This document shows, in pieces, positions 5,399 through 17,200 of a DNA stretch of 29,850 nt. The translations under genes were made by a program, and so were the position numbers. Under the pieces are notes generated by a model. It did not search any database and was not told the DNA's origin. It saw nothing but the letters and a program-made list of their open reading frames with translations. Location of the stretch: assembly GCA_964370965.1 (NCBI GenBank), contig CAYJLW010000051.1, forward strand, positions 1-29,850, given 5' to 3'. The stretch's first letter is position 1. The number at the start of each line of letters is the position of its first letter. This stretch comes from CAYJLW01 sp964370965. GTDB lineage: Bacteria > Actinomycetota > Acidimicrobiia > UBA2766.

Positions 5399-8107
5399 GT
5401 GAGACTGCGCCTGGGTGGGATCTTCGTCGTCGTCGTCCTGCTGGCGTGCGCGCTCGAGTCGCCCGTGCGGGGCGACACGCCTCCCTCTCCGGCTCCCCCC
5501 GCCCCCTCGGACACCGCCGCGCAGGCCTGGTCCGTCCTGCCGCCCGGCAACGGATACATAGGCACCGCCCACGCCGACGACCAGCGGGGCATGTACGACG
5601 GCATCGACGACGTCGTCGCCGCCGGCGCCCTCACCGACGCCGATCTCGGCCGCTGGTTCAAGGCCGCCACCCTGGGCGCGGCCGAGGGGGACGTGGAACG
5701 CGAAGAGCGGCCCCGCCCGGGCGTACACGTCCGCTGGGACCGCTGGGGCGTCCCCCACGTCCACGGCGACACGGAGACCGACGTCGCCTTCGGCACGGGC
5801 TGGGTCACGGCCGAGGCCCGACTCCTGATAGCCGAGGTGCTCCGCCTCGCCGGTCGTACCGGCGTCGTGGAGCTCTTCGGGGGCGGCATGCAGGACATCC
5901 TCGCCCACCTCGACCGCCTCCAGGCCGTGGGCTACACCGAGGAGGAACTGCAGGCCCAGGTCGACGCCCTCGTGGCTGCCGACCCCGTGCAGGGGCCGGC
6001 GGTGCTCTCCGCCATGGAGGCCTACGTCGCCGGCATCAACGACTGGATGGCGCACAACGACCCGATACCCCAGCCGATCCGAGACCTCTTCGGGCTCCGC
6101 AACGTCCCCTGGCGGATCACGGACGTCGTGGCGTGCGGGATGGTGCTGGCGGCGATCTTCGGCCAGGGGGGCGGCAACGAGGTGGAGAACGGCCGGGCCC
6201 TCCAGAAGCTGCAGGCCCGTTTCGGCGCGGATCTCGGCCGGCGCATCTTCGACGACGTCCGGGCCGCCGACGACCCCACCGCCACCGCCGAGGCATCGGC
6301 CCGCTTCCCCTATCCCGTGTTCGCCCCCGGACCGGTGGCACCGGGTTCGGTGGCGATCCTCGACAACGGCGTCGTCCCTCCCCCTCCCCCGCCACCTCCC
6401 CCGCCGGGTCCCGTTCCGGCGGCTGCGGTCGCCGGAACGGCGGCCCCCGCAGCGGCCGCCCCGGCAAAGCGCCGCCGCCGGAGCCGCAGGCGCCGGGGGA
6501 GGAAAAGGCGGAACCGCCGCAAGAGCCGGGGGAAGAGCCGGGGGAAGAGCCGGGGGGGACGGCGCCGTGCCCTGGGTGACCGCCTCGACCCCAGCCGGGC
6601 CCGCAGCCACCGCCTCAGCAACATCCTCCTCGTGGACGCCGCCCACTCCGCGACCGGCCACCCCCTCCTGGCCGGTGGCCCCCAGACCGGCTACCTCTAC
6701 CCGGCGGACCTCTTCGAGGTCGATCTCCAGGGCGGCGGATACTCCACCCGCGGGGTGACGTTCCCCGGGGCCGGACCCTATGTCGTCGTGGGCCGCACGG
6801 ACAGCTACGCCTGGTCGGCGACCGCCGGCACGTCCGACCTCGTGGACGCCCGTGTCGAACTCCTGTGCGAGCCCGACGCCCGCCCCCCCACGCCCGACTC
6901 CACGCACTACGCGTTCGACGGCCGCTGCGTCCCCATGGACGTCGTCTCCCCCGACCCCAAGGTCTCGCTGCGCACCCGCCACGGTCCCGTCGTGGAGCGG
7001 GGCACGGTGGGCGGCCGACCGGTGGCGGTGTCCTTGGAGCGGTCCTCGCGGGGCTGGGAGGGCTTCGCGTCGCTGTCGCTGCGGCCCCTGAACCTCGGCC
7101 AGGTGGGCGGGGCGGAGGACTTCGCCCCCACGATGCGCCACGTCCCCTTCTCCGTGAACTGGTTCTTCCTCGACAGCCGCGACATCGCGTTCTTCCACTC
7201 CGGCCGCTATCCGGTGCGGGCCCCCGGGATCGACCCGGACCTGCCGACGTGGGGCACGGGCGAATGGGAGTGGCGGGGCACCATGGACTGGACGGCACTC
7301 CCCCGGGACCTGAACCCGCCCCAGGGCTACCTGGCGTCCTGGAACAACAAGGTGGCGCCGGGCTGGGCCACGGGCGACGGCGTCTGGGGGGTCGGCGCCG
7401 TGCAACGCGTGGACCTCCTCACGCGCCGGATGGAGGCCCGGATCGCCGCCGGGGGGGGCCTCGCGCTCGCCGACGCCGTCACCGTCGTGCAGGACGCCGC
7501 CTCCGCCGACCTCCGCGGCGAGGCTGTCGTCCCGGAGATGCTCGCCGTCCTCGACGGGTCCCCGGCGCCGTCGCCGGAGCTCGAGCGGGCGAGGGCAGCG
7601 CTCTCCGCCTGGGCGGCGACAGGGGCCCACCGGCGCGACCGCGACTCGGACCTCTTCTACGACGAGCCCGCCGTGGTGCTCATGGACGTCCTGTTCCGGC
7701 CCCTCGCGGCCGCCGTGTACCCGAACCTCGCGGACCTCTTCGCCGCCCTCACCCTCGGCCTCGACAACGCGCCCTCGAGCTACGGGGCGTCCTTCGACAG
7801 CGGCTGGTACGCCCTCGTGTTCCGGGAGCTGCGCCGCATCCGGGGCCTCGACGCCGGCCCGCTGCGGGCGCCCGTCGCCTGCGGCGGCGGCGACCTCGGC
7901 CGTTGTCGGGCCGCGCTCTGGGACGCGCTCGGCGCCGCCTACGCCGCCGCCCGCGACACGCAGGCCTTCCCCTGGCTCGACATCATGCAGTGGCGCAAGT
8001 GGGCGGCCCCGGAGCGACCCCGTTTCATCCCCTACGTCTTCAACACCGAGACGATGCGCTGGACGAACCGCGCCACCTTCCAGCAGGCCCTCACCTTCGG
8101 CGACTGA
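5399..8107 (+). CDS. Penicillin acylase family N-terminal-nucleophile hydrolase, exported
   Basis: Start GTG 5399 with GGGGAG just upstream; 902 residues. The N-terminus MRLRLGGIFVVVVLLACALE is a signal peptide, possibly lipoprotein type with Cys after LLA. Residues about 100-320 are the alpha-chain region (RWDRWGVPHVHGDTETDVAFGTGW split as RWGVPHVHGDTE, then AFGTGWVTAEARLL). Residues about 326-335 are a proline run and 357-391 a strongly basic linker. The beta chain should begin at Ser407 in HRLSNILLVD, matching the autocatalytic cleavage site of the family, followed by ATGHPLLAGGPQTGY. These enzymes cleave amide bonds of beta-lactams, acyl-homoserine lactones or lipopeptides outside the cytoplasm; the substrate here is unknown. 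The protein is longer than a typical penicillin acylase, mainly from the linker. It heads the block of exported proteins to 19901. Confidence 0.87.
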   Translation: MRLRLGGIFVVVVLLACALESPVRGDTPPSPAPPAPSDTAAQAWSVLPPGNGYIGTAHADDQRGMYDGIDDVVAAGALTDADLGRWFKAATLGAAEGDVEREERPRPGVHVRWDRWGVPHVHGDTETDVAFGTGWVTAEARLLIAEVLRLAGRTGVVELFGGGMQDILAHLDRLQAVGYTEEELQAQVDALVAADPVQGPAVLSAMEAYVAGINDWMAHNDPIPQPIRDLFGLRNVPWRITDVVACGMVLAAIFGQGGGNEVENGRALQKLQARFGADLGRRIFDDVRAADDPTATAEASARFPYPVFAPGPVAPGSVAILDNGVVPPPPPPPPPPGPVPAAAVAGTAAPAAAAPAKRRRRSRRRRGRKRRNRRKSRGKSRGKSRGGRRRALGDRLDPSRARSHRLSNILLVDAAHSATGHPLLAGGPQTGYLYPADLFEVDLQGGGYSTRGVTFPGAGPYVVVGRTDSYAWSATAGTSDLVDARVELLCEPDARPPTPDSTHYAFDGRCVPMDVVSPDPKVSLRTRHGPVVERGTVGGRPVAVSLERSSRGWEGFASLSLRPLNLGQVGGAEDFAPTMRHVPFSVNWFFLDSRDIAFFHSGRYPVRAPGIDPDLPTWGTGEWEWRGTMDWTALPRDLNPPQGYLASWNNKVAPGWATGDGVWGVGAVQRVDLLTRRMEARIAAGGGLALADAVTVVQDAASADLRGEAVVPEMLAVLDGSPAPSPELERARAALSAWAATGAHRRDRDSDLFYDEPAVVLMDVLFRPLAAAVYPNLADLFAALTLGLDNAPSSYGASFDSGWYALVFRELRRIRGLDAGPLRAPVACGGGDLGRCRAALWDALGAAYAAARDTQAFPWLDIMQWRKWAAPERPRFIPYVFNTETMRWTNRATFQQALTFGD
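6521..6556 (+). repeat. Tandem 12-bp repeat encoding Lys-Ser-Arg-Gly
   Basis: Three exact copies of AAGAGCCGGGGG lie in frame and give (KSRG)x3 within the basic linker of the acylase precursor. Length change would keep the frame. Confidence 0.9.
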
Positions 8108-8128
8108 ACCGCCTCCGGTGGAGGACGC

Positions 8129-8157
8129 TTGCGCCCCCAAGGCGCCCCCATTAGGCT
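8129..8157 (+). promoter_or_regulatory. Promoter of the giant secreted-protein gene
   Basis: TTGCGC (8129-8134) and TAGGCT (8152-8157) are 17 bases apart, a good -35/-10 pair. Transcription would start near 8164, so the apparent TTG start at 8129 is the -35 box and the gene should start at GTG 8207. Confidence 0.6.
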
Positions 8158-8206
8158 GCGGCGAACTGGGCGCCGGGGGGCGCCCACGTGGGGACAGGAA
8201 TACGCA

Positions 8207-11200
8207 GTGGGCTGTACTGCAGGACTGGGAGAACGGCAACGCCGCGGTGCCCCGCGGGCGCTGTGGCTCGGGGCCTTGGCGGGATTCGCCGCCCTCGTGA
8301 CCCTCGTCGCTCTCGGCCGCCCGGCCGGGGCCGTCTCGATAGGCGGGGCGCTCTGCCCGATCGGGGGCGCCACGAACAGCCTCGACGCCCGGGACTCCCT
8401 TATCGACCTGGGGCACTCCACGGTGGGCGTCGAGCTCGCCCCCGAGGGTGGCGCGACCACGCCCGTGGCGGTCGTCAGCCCCTGGGTGGACATGGCGGAC
8501 CTCTCGCTGCGCTTCGGCCTCGACGTGGACGGCGACGGCACCCCCGACCTCGACGGCCGCCTCCGGGTGCGCTTCTTCGTCGCCTTCCGCTTCGGCGCCG
8601 GCGGGATCACGTGGCAACACTGGGCCGTGCGCCACATGCGCAACCAGGGCTGGCACATCCCCGACGTCCTCGCCTCCGAGTACGGCCGCTCCTACCCGGG
8701 GAACCCGGTGCTCGCGGGTCTCATGGACTGGTTCTCGAAGTATTTCCTGGAGCTCACCCTCACCCGCTCCTCGGCGCCGACCGCCGCCGAGGTGCCCCGG
8801 GGCCGTCTCACACTGGCGTTCCGCCTCGCCCGGGTCCTGGGCGGCACCCGCGAGTACTCCTTCTCGGTCGACACGTCCGCGGCCGGAGGCCCCCCCGGGG
8901 AGCCCACGCCATGGCCGGCCCGTACCCAGGTGGGCGTCTTCGTCGACCTCGCCCCGGTCACGTCCTTGGTGAGCGACTGGCACTTCCTCACCGCCGTCGG
9001 CCTCCGCACGGCCGACGCCGCCGGCACCGAGATCCCCTGGGACGGCATCGGGGTCGGCGTCCGGGTGGCAGACCTGAAGGAAATCTCCGTCTCCTACGAG
9101 AACCCGGGGGCGCCCGGGGCAAAGGTGGGCTTCCCGGGCGACATGGCAGTGGCACTCGAGCACACCTGCTCGCCGGCGACCGGGCTCGGAGCCGACCTCG
9201 TCGTGTCCCACCAGCCGCCGCCCGGAGGAGCCACACCCGCCCGGGCCGTCGCCCGCCTCGAGACCGTCGACACCGGAGGCGAGCGGGCCATGTACCTCCG
9301 GGCCGGCCTCGCCGATCCCGCCCGCGTGGTCGGCGTGCGCCTCACCCAGACCGGCGCCGCCGGGGACGTGAACGGCGACGGCTACACGGACTTCGCCACC
9401 GACCGGCTCCTGGCACGCCGCTCCCCCGACGCGCCCACCCGGCTCACCGCGGTCCTGGAGTCCCTCGACCAGACCGGTGACCCCTCCGCTGACGTGTACA
9501 TGGCGCTCGACGCCACACTCTCGCCGCGCCTCACCGCCGACCTCACCGGGACACCGGTGCCCGGGCCGGGCGGCACCGTGACCAAGGACATGGCGGTGAC
9601 CGAGATCCGGGCCTGTGACGACGAGTGGCTGTCGCCGGCCTGCTCCGCCTCGCTCGACTCCGTGGCCGACGCGCGGGTGAACCTCTCCAACGTCGTCCCG
9701 CCCGACGTCGGCGAGCCCCCGCTGGTCTTCCCGGAGCTGAGCCCGCTCCCGGTCGAGCTCGGCCGGCCCCTCCCCGACCGCCATGTGCGGGCGGACTTCG
9801 ACGGCCCCGCCGGCACGTTCGGCGTGGGCGCGGACCTCGCCGGCGTGCGTCGCGTGCGCGTCGACATGACCGGGGGCGACCTCGGTGTCACAGCCGCGAC
9901 CAACGGCGACGACGACCCCGTGGGCATCGAGGCGCACCGGGTGAGCGACGACGGCACGTCCACGCTGACGGAACAAGGAGTGCTGGAACGCCTCCCCGAA
10001 GACCTCACGGCCACCGTGGACCCCCAGGACGTGCTCGGCGACGGGGACCCGATCGGGGTGTCCTGGGTCCTCTCTGAGGCCGTCGACGCCCACACCGCCG
10101 TGGAGCATGCCGCCATCGGCCCCGACGCCCGTCTCACACACGCCCTCGCCCACACGACGCTCCCGGAGAGCAGCCGGCTCTCCCTCGCCCTCGACGCCGC
10201 CACGGATCCGCACCGGGCATCCTGGACCGCGTCCGGCGCCACACCCGTAGACGTCGGGATCACCACGCGCGCCGCCACCGCCGGCAGCCCCACCTTCTGG
10301 CTCCACGCGGACGCGGTCTTCCCGCCGGCCTTCGCCGCCACGTGGACCGACAGCGGCGACCACGCCGGCTTCGACGCCTGCAACCCCGTCCCCACGTGCG
10401 GCGACCTCGACCTCGACGCCGTCCTGGGCGAGACCCTCGTCCGCGACAGCGGCTACTGGGCCGTGGCGGAGGGCTTCCACGGATTCGGTCTCGCCCCCGC
10501 GGAGCTCGTGGTCACGTCCGCGTCCCACTTCACGCCCGCGTCGTCGGACTTCGTGGACGTCGAGGGCGACCTCCCCGGGCGGGAGTGGGAGGCAGGCGCT
10601 GCCCTGACCGGCATCCAGCAGGTCTCCTACGACCAGAACGCCGCCGGCGACACGTCGGTGGCGCTGCGCAACGCCCACACGGGCCCGGTCGGCTTCGAGG
10701 CCTCCGTCCTCACGGCGAGCGCCGCCCTCGAAGTCTGGGGCGTCCTCGCCGCGAGACCGGTCACCGCCACGGTGTCCTGGAACGCGGTGGGTGCCCCGAC
10801 CTGGCTGGAGTGGGCGCTCTCCTCCGGCAGCGGGGCCGCCGTCGCCGCCCACACCCTCACCCCGGACGCCGACCTCGGTCTGCGCCGCACCAGCCTCGCC
10901 GCCTGGCTGGGCACGGGGACGGGCCTCTCCGACGGCATCCCGGCCACGGCCCGCCTCGACACCGGCATGGCGGGAAGGTCCCTGCGATGGCGGGCCGGCA
11001 GTCCGGCGAAGGTCGACCTCGGCGCCAGCACCGACGGCCGCAACTTCTCCGGGGACCCCACCGTGATCTGGGCGCACCTCCGCGGCGACGTCCCGAGCTT
11101 CGTGGACGCCGACTGGGCGGAGCCACCGACGACGGAGTTCTCGGCCACGACGTGCGAGGGCGGCGAGTGCGACCCGGCCGCCGTCGAAGTCGAGGGGGGC

Positions 11201-14200
11201 ATGGACCACGGTCGCGAGGTCGGCCTCTGGCCCGTCACCGACACCTTCGAGTCCCTCGGCCCCCTCCCGGGTGTCCTGGCGGCCACGGCCGGCAGCCACT
11301 TCCTCCCCGCACCGTCGCAGTTCGCGCGGGTCCAGGGGGACCTCGTGCACGACCCCTGGTGGGCGGCGGGCAAGCTCGCAGCGCTCGAGGAGATCAGCTT
11401 CCGGTCCGACCCTGCCACGGCGTCCTACACCGTCGACGTGGGCACGCCCGGGGGTGGCCAACTCGGCCTCGACGCGGACGTCACGTTCCCCGGGGACACC
11501 TCCCGCCATGTGGAGGCATGGGGCGCCCTGGCGTCCCTGCCCTCACGGGTCAGCGTCCGCCACGCCGGAGCCGAGGGTGAGACGCAGTGGCGCGCCGACA
11601 CCGCCACGCCCGTGGGCTTCGCCGCCACGTACACCGCCGCCGGGGCGGGCGTCGACACGGTGGCGACGGCGGCAGGGTGGCTCGACCCGCTGCCGGGCAA
11701 CGGTGTGGGCGCCGCCGGGCCCGCCACGTCGGTCGCCGTCGCCGAGAGCGTTCCGGGCGAGCGCGTCCTCACCTGGGAATCCCCGGCCTCCACGCCCGTC
11801 GACGCCGGTTTCTCGGTGCGGTCCGCGCCCGCACCGGTCGCCTGGGGACACGTGCGGGCGACACTGGGGGTCCGCGCCACGGCCTCGGTGCGCGCCGACC
11901 GCACGACCTTCACCACCTGCGAGGCGGGGGCCTGCGACCCGGTGCGTCCGCTGCGCTTCCGGGGTGGCGTAGACCGCACCAAGACCACGGGCCACTGGCC
12001 GCTCTTCTCGGCCTTCACCGACTTCGCCACACCCGCCCCGCCGGCAGAGATCACCGCCACGGCCGCGGACCACTTCCCGGTCGCGGCAGACGAGTTCGCC
12101 AAGCTCGACGGCAGCGTCCCCGACGGGATCTGGGTGGCGGAGTTGCACGTCTCCCACCTCGCCCGCGCCGCCGTCGCCGAGACAGAGGGCGTCGAGAGCG
12201 GCAAGCACGAGCGCGCCACGGCCGTCCTGGTGGAGCGCTCCCCGCCGCCCGGCGGCGACCCGCCCCACTTCGGCATCTCCGTCGACCACGCCGACGCCGG
12301 GACGACCGACCCCCGCCGGCACCTCACGGCCTGGGGGGTGCTCGCCCGCCTGCCCGAGAGCCTCGACGTCGACATCGTGCGCACAGAACAGGTCGGCGGC
12401 GACCGTGTCGACGCAAACCTGGAAACCGGCGGCGAGCGCACGGGCGCCGCCCTGGCCCTCACCCACCGGGTTACCGGCGACGAGCCCTACGCCCACACCC
12501 TCGCCGCCGCGCTCTGGTTGGGCACCGGGGACGGCGCCGAGGACGGACTCCCGGCCGCGGCGGGCCTCCGCCTCGACCCCGCCGCCGGCGACGACACCCC
12601 CCTGGTGGAGTGGCAGGCGGACACCTCGACGCGAGCGGACGTCGGCGTCTCGTTCCAGGACGGCGAGATGGAGACCGACGAACGCCTCCTGTGGGCGCGC
12701 CTGAAGGCCACGGTCCCCACGCACATCAGGCTGTTCCCCCGCCTGGGGCCCGACGAGAGCCTCCGGGGCAGCCGCCTCGTGATGTGCAGCGAGCTGGAGA
12801 TGCTCGCCGGCTGCGAAGGCTTCGAGGCGGAGGCGACGATCGCTCACGAGGGGGAGGGCACCGCCGGACACGCCGGCGCCGGCTACTGGCCCCTCACGGA
12901 GCCGCTGGCCCCTGCCCGCGCGGGGTATCCCTCCGAACTCGACTACACCCAGCCCGCGCACTACGTGCGCGTCGACGCCGACGTCGATGCTGCCGCCGAG
13001 CGTCGCGACGTCCGTGCCGACATGCGCACCCCGGCGGTGGAGGAACTCGCCGCCACCTTCGACCTTCCCGACGCCAGCCGCCGGATCGGCCTCACCGGAC
13101 GCGCCCTGGCGCCGGAGGGCGGCGGCGCCCGCCTCCTCCTCGACGCCACCGCGAACTACGCCGCCGCCGACGGCGCCCACGGCGACGTCGACGCCCGGGT
13201 GGTCTTCGACGACCTGCCCGAACGGGTCTCCGTCGAGCTCACACCGCCCGGAGGGGACTCGAACCCGAATGTCGTCACCGACGTCGCCTGGGACGACAGC
13301 GGGCCCGCCCCCGTGGGCGTGGCGGTCAGGGGGAGCTTCGACGCCAACCCGACAGGCGGCAGCGATCCCGCCCGGGCCGTCCACGGCGCCCTCGTCGCCC
13401 ACGCCACCGTCCCCACCGGCGCGACGCTGCGCGCCCACAGGGGGCCGACCCCGCTGCCCACACCCGGCCAGGCCCTCCTCCTCGACTGGAACGCGGAAGC
13501 CTCCACCCCGCTGGACGCCGCCGCCTCCTGGGCGACGGACACCGACCTCACCGGCACCGCCCGGGTCCACGGCGCCCACGTCGTGACGGTCGTGCCCTCG
13601 GTTCTCCGCCTCCTCGCCGTGGAGCGCCCCGAGTCCGGCTACCTGGCGGGCAGGACCCTCGGGGTCGCAGCCTGCACGCCCGCCCTCCCCGTCGACCTCG
13701 CCGTTGCCACTGGAGCCCTCGGGGTGTCCGAGGCGGCCTGCGGCACCTTGGGCGTGGCGGGTGTCTACCGCACGAAGGCCGCCGTGGACGGCGCCGCGAG
13801 CGTGGGCTTCTGGGCCCGGGACGAAACACCCGACGCCCCCGGGGTGGCCCCGGACCCCCTGGTCTCCACCCAGACGGGCCACATGGCGCTCCCCGCCCCG
13901 GGGTCCACCGACTCGGTCGTCGCCAGGCAGTCCGAAACCCAGCTCCTGCCCACCGCCACCCGCACCGAGGACGACCGTCTGGCGAAGTACAGCATGACCC
14001 TGTCGGACCTCCGCCACGCCTCCTACGAGACGACGCGGGACACCTCGGCGGGCTACCCGAAGGACACCCGGCGCTCCCGCCTGAGCACACGGACGCTCAT
14101 CCGGCCGGTCGTCCTCGACCACACGCGCACGGTTCGCGCCCCGCTCGGAGACACGCTGCGCAGCGACCGCGCCTACGGCGCCCTGGCCGACCTGCCGTCC

Positions 14201-17200
14201 GACGCCGAGGTGACGAGCGAGACCACCGAACGCGCAGGCACCGGCGAGCTCGACGGCCGGTTCACATGGGACCTGGACTCCCGGCCGGTGGCCGGTATCG
14301 CCTACGACCGCACCGTCGACCGGCTCGCAGTCGTCGCCAACGGCCTCTCGGAGCACACCGGCTACCGCATGTTGCGCCAGGCGGCGGGCTGGGTGGGGAC
14401 GGACACCGGCCCGGGCATGCCCTCCGAGGGTTCGCTCGACGCGACCTTCACCGGGAACCCCGCCACGGACGCCACCGGCCGCCTCACCCTCACGACGCCC
14501 GGCCAGGAGACCGCCCTCGACGCCGCCCTGGCAACAGCCGACTGGATGCCGCCGGCGCACTCGGGTTCTCCGTGGAAGACCCACGCACGGGTGCAGGGCA
14601 CGGTCCCGCAGCGCCTCGAAGCCTTCTGGCGCCTGAGCGCGGCCGGCGACGTCCGCGCCGACCTCGCCTCGTGCACGTCGCCGGCACCTGAGACCTGCCC
14701 GGATGAGGAACAGGTCCGGGACGTCAAGATCGCCGTGGTGCACGAGCCGGTCCCGTCCTGGCCCACACCCCCCCTGAGCGCCCCCCTGGGGTCGTTCCCC
14801 TACCTGGCCGACGCCGTGCCCGCCGACCAGGACTCCCTCCCCGCGTTCGGAGACCCGGACTGGGACGGCGCCGACTTCGCCCGCTACGTCCGCCGCCAGA
14901 CGCCGCCGTACTCCTCTGACCCCACAGCCGTGCGCATGGAGGCGTCGGGCAAGCTCGCCCGCCTGGTCTCTGCCAGCTTCGGCCGGCAGCGGCGCTCGGT
15001 GTCCGAGGTCCCCCTGGGCACCTTCGACGTCTGCGCGGCCGGCTCCCTGGCCGGGAACCGCCTGGCGCTGCGGGTCTACACCGAGGACCAGCCCGAGGTG
15101 TCCACGGGGTGGGGCGGCTTCGGCCTCACGTACCTCAACGCCGACGTCGTCCGCTCAGTCGGGGGCGGCCCGGACGCCCTCCCCTTCGCCGTCGCCGCGG
15201 AGCTCAACCTCCCGCATCTCGACGACTCCGCCGCGCCCCGGGGGCAGTGGGACCTCGGCGCCGACGACGCCGCCGCCCTCTCGGGAACCCCGCTGGCGTT
15301 CTTCGCCCAGCGTCCCTGCGACACCGCGGCCCTCACAGACCACGCCACGGACCCCGTTCCGGTAGTCGATCCCTCCCTCGTGCCCCCCGACGCCTGGCAC
15401 CTCGTCCTCATCGGCATGCTGCGCACCGGCACACCCGGCGGCATCGACGCCGTGCGTGACGAGGCCCGCCTCGACTTCGACACCCCCTACTTCGACACGT
15501 CCGACCGCTCCCGGCTCCCGGCGCTGCCGCTGGGAGAGAGCGACCCCGGCCTCGTCGACGTGGGCCTGCTCACGGAGGACTACACCTACGGGGTCCCGGG
15601 TGCCACCGCCCGCCGCGGCCTGCAGGCCGCGCTGAACTGGCGGGTGGCGAGAGCGGCGGTCGTGGGCCAGCCGGTGGTGGCCCGCTGCGGGGTGGGCTCG
15701 CAGGAGGCGACCGCGGGGCCGGGCGTCTACGACCCCGTGTGCACCGTGGCCCGGCCCGCCTACGACGCCGAGGACCGCCACCATGTCGCCGTCCACCTCC
15801 GGGCGGTGCCCCCGGCGGGCGACGCCCTCGCCAAGCTCAGCGTCACACTGGTGGGCGACGACCTCGCCGCCACAGGGACCCGCTCGGACGGGAAGTACGT
15901 CACCCAGCACCTCTACGCGAACGCAGTGCCTGCGTCCTTCGACCTCACAGCGGACGTCGTCCTCCGCCAGCGCGACGGTCGCGCCGTAGTGGACGCCCGC
16001 CTCGACGAGACCGCACCCTCGGACGGCTCTCTCGACAAGGTCGTGTACCGGGCGTGGAACGACTACGGCCAGCTCGTGGGGAACGCGAGACGCCAGGTCG
16101 TGCAGCTCGTGCCTCCGCCGATCCGCTCCACGAGCTCCCTGCCGACGCCGGGAGACCCGAACCGCTGGGACGTGCCCACCACCTTGCTGGTCTTCGATCA
16201 CGTCCCGGGGTCGCTGCGTGCCCGCTTCGACGCCTGGCTCGGCGACGGAGAGCTGCGTGAGGACCGCAAGTTCCGCGACGACAGGTGCTTCGGGTCCGGG
16301 CCGAACTTCAACATCGACTGGAAGACGAAGGGCGACACGCTCAGGGCCGTGACACAGACGTCCGACTCCAGCACGATCGCCTACGCCACGAAGACCACGG
16401 GCCCGCTCGAGGACGACACCGACTTCGACGCCCTCGCGGACGAGGTGGACACGTGGACTCCCGACGCCGCCTCCCGCCGGCCCCGCTCGGAGCGGGAGCT
16501 GCGCTCCCCCTACGTCCACGGCCGCCTCGACCTCGGCGGCCTCGCTTCGGGCGTGCAGGTGGACCTGGGCACCTACGGCACCCGCCTCTACGGCCGGGCC
16601 GAAGGCGCCCCGTTCGAGCGGGCCTTCCCGGAGGCGACCGGAGACGACGTGACGGCCGCCCGGGTGCGGGCGACCGTCTTGGGCGTCGTGCCCGCAGGGG
16701 TGACGGGCACCCTCCGCGCCCTCCTCCCGGGGATGCTTCTCGACCAGCACGAGGACGTCGTGAAGGCAGGACTCCGGGTGTTCGGCATCGACGCCTGCGT
16801 GGACATGGACTTCCCCCTCGAGCTCAACCTGTCGGGCGCGTCGAGCCTGGACTTCGTGCAGTCGGGCGCGAACCTGCGCCTGGGCGCCTCCCCGAGCGGC
16901 GCGGCAAGCGTGCATTTCCGGGAGTGGTTCTACTCCGGCGCCCACGCCCCCGACGCCCTCGCCGACGTGGCCACCGCCGGCGCCTACCACTGGGTGCACT
17001 ACGTGCGCATGACCGTGCCCCGGACCCTGCTCGACGTCGGGGGCATCCTCGGGGACTACATGACGTGGCTCCACTCACTGCCCGGGGACCCCGCGGGCCT
17101 GGCCTACGGGATGGCCTCCAACGCCATGATCCGCAACACGTACTTCCTGCAGCGCCTCGACACTTTCGCCCCCGTCGAGCACGTCGACGGCGCGACGGTG

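Noticed and set aside
6521..6556. CRISPR-like direct repeats
   Set aside because: Units are 12 bases, contiguous without spacers, and in frame in a coding region.
4733..11509. Open frame of 2258 codons on the minus strand
   Set aside because: It lies antisense to the acylase and giant genes, is rich in Gly, Arg, Val and Glu as GC-rich shadows are, and has no domain. Its frame also runs through the real DUF35 gene.
11543..14743. Long antisense frame of 1066 codons and a similar plus-strand frame at 11587-14691
   Set aside because: Both are shadows of the giant gene, which has the signal peptide, ribosome site and protein repeats.
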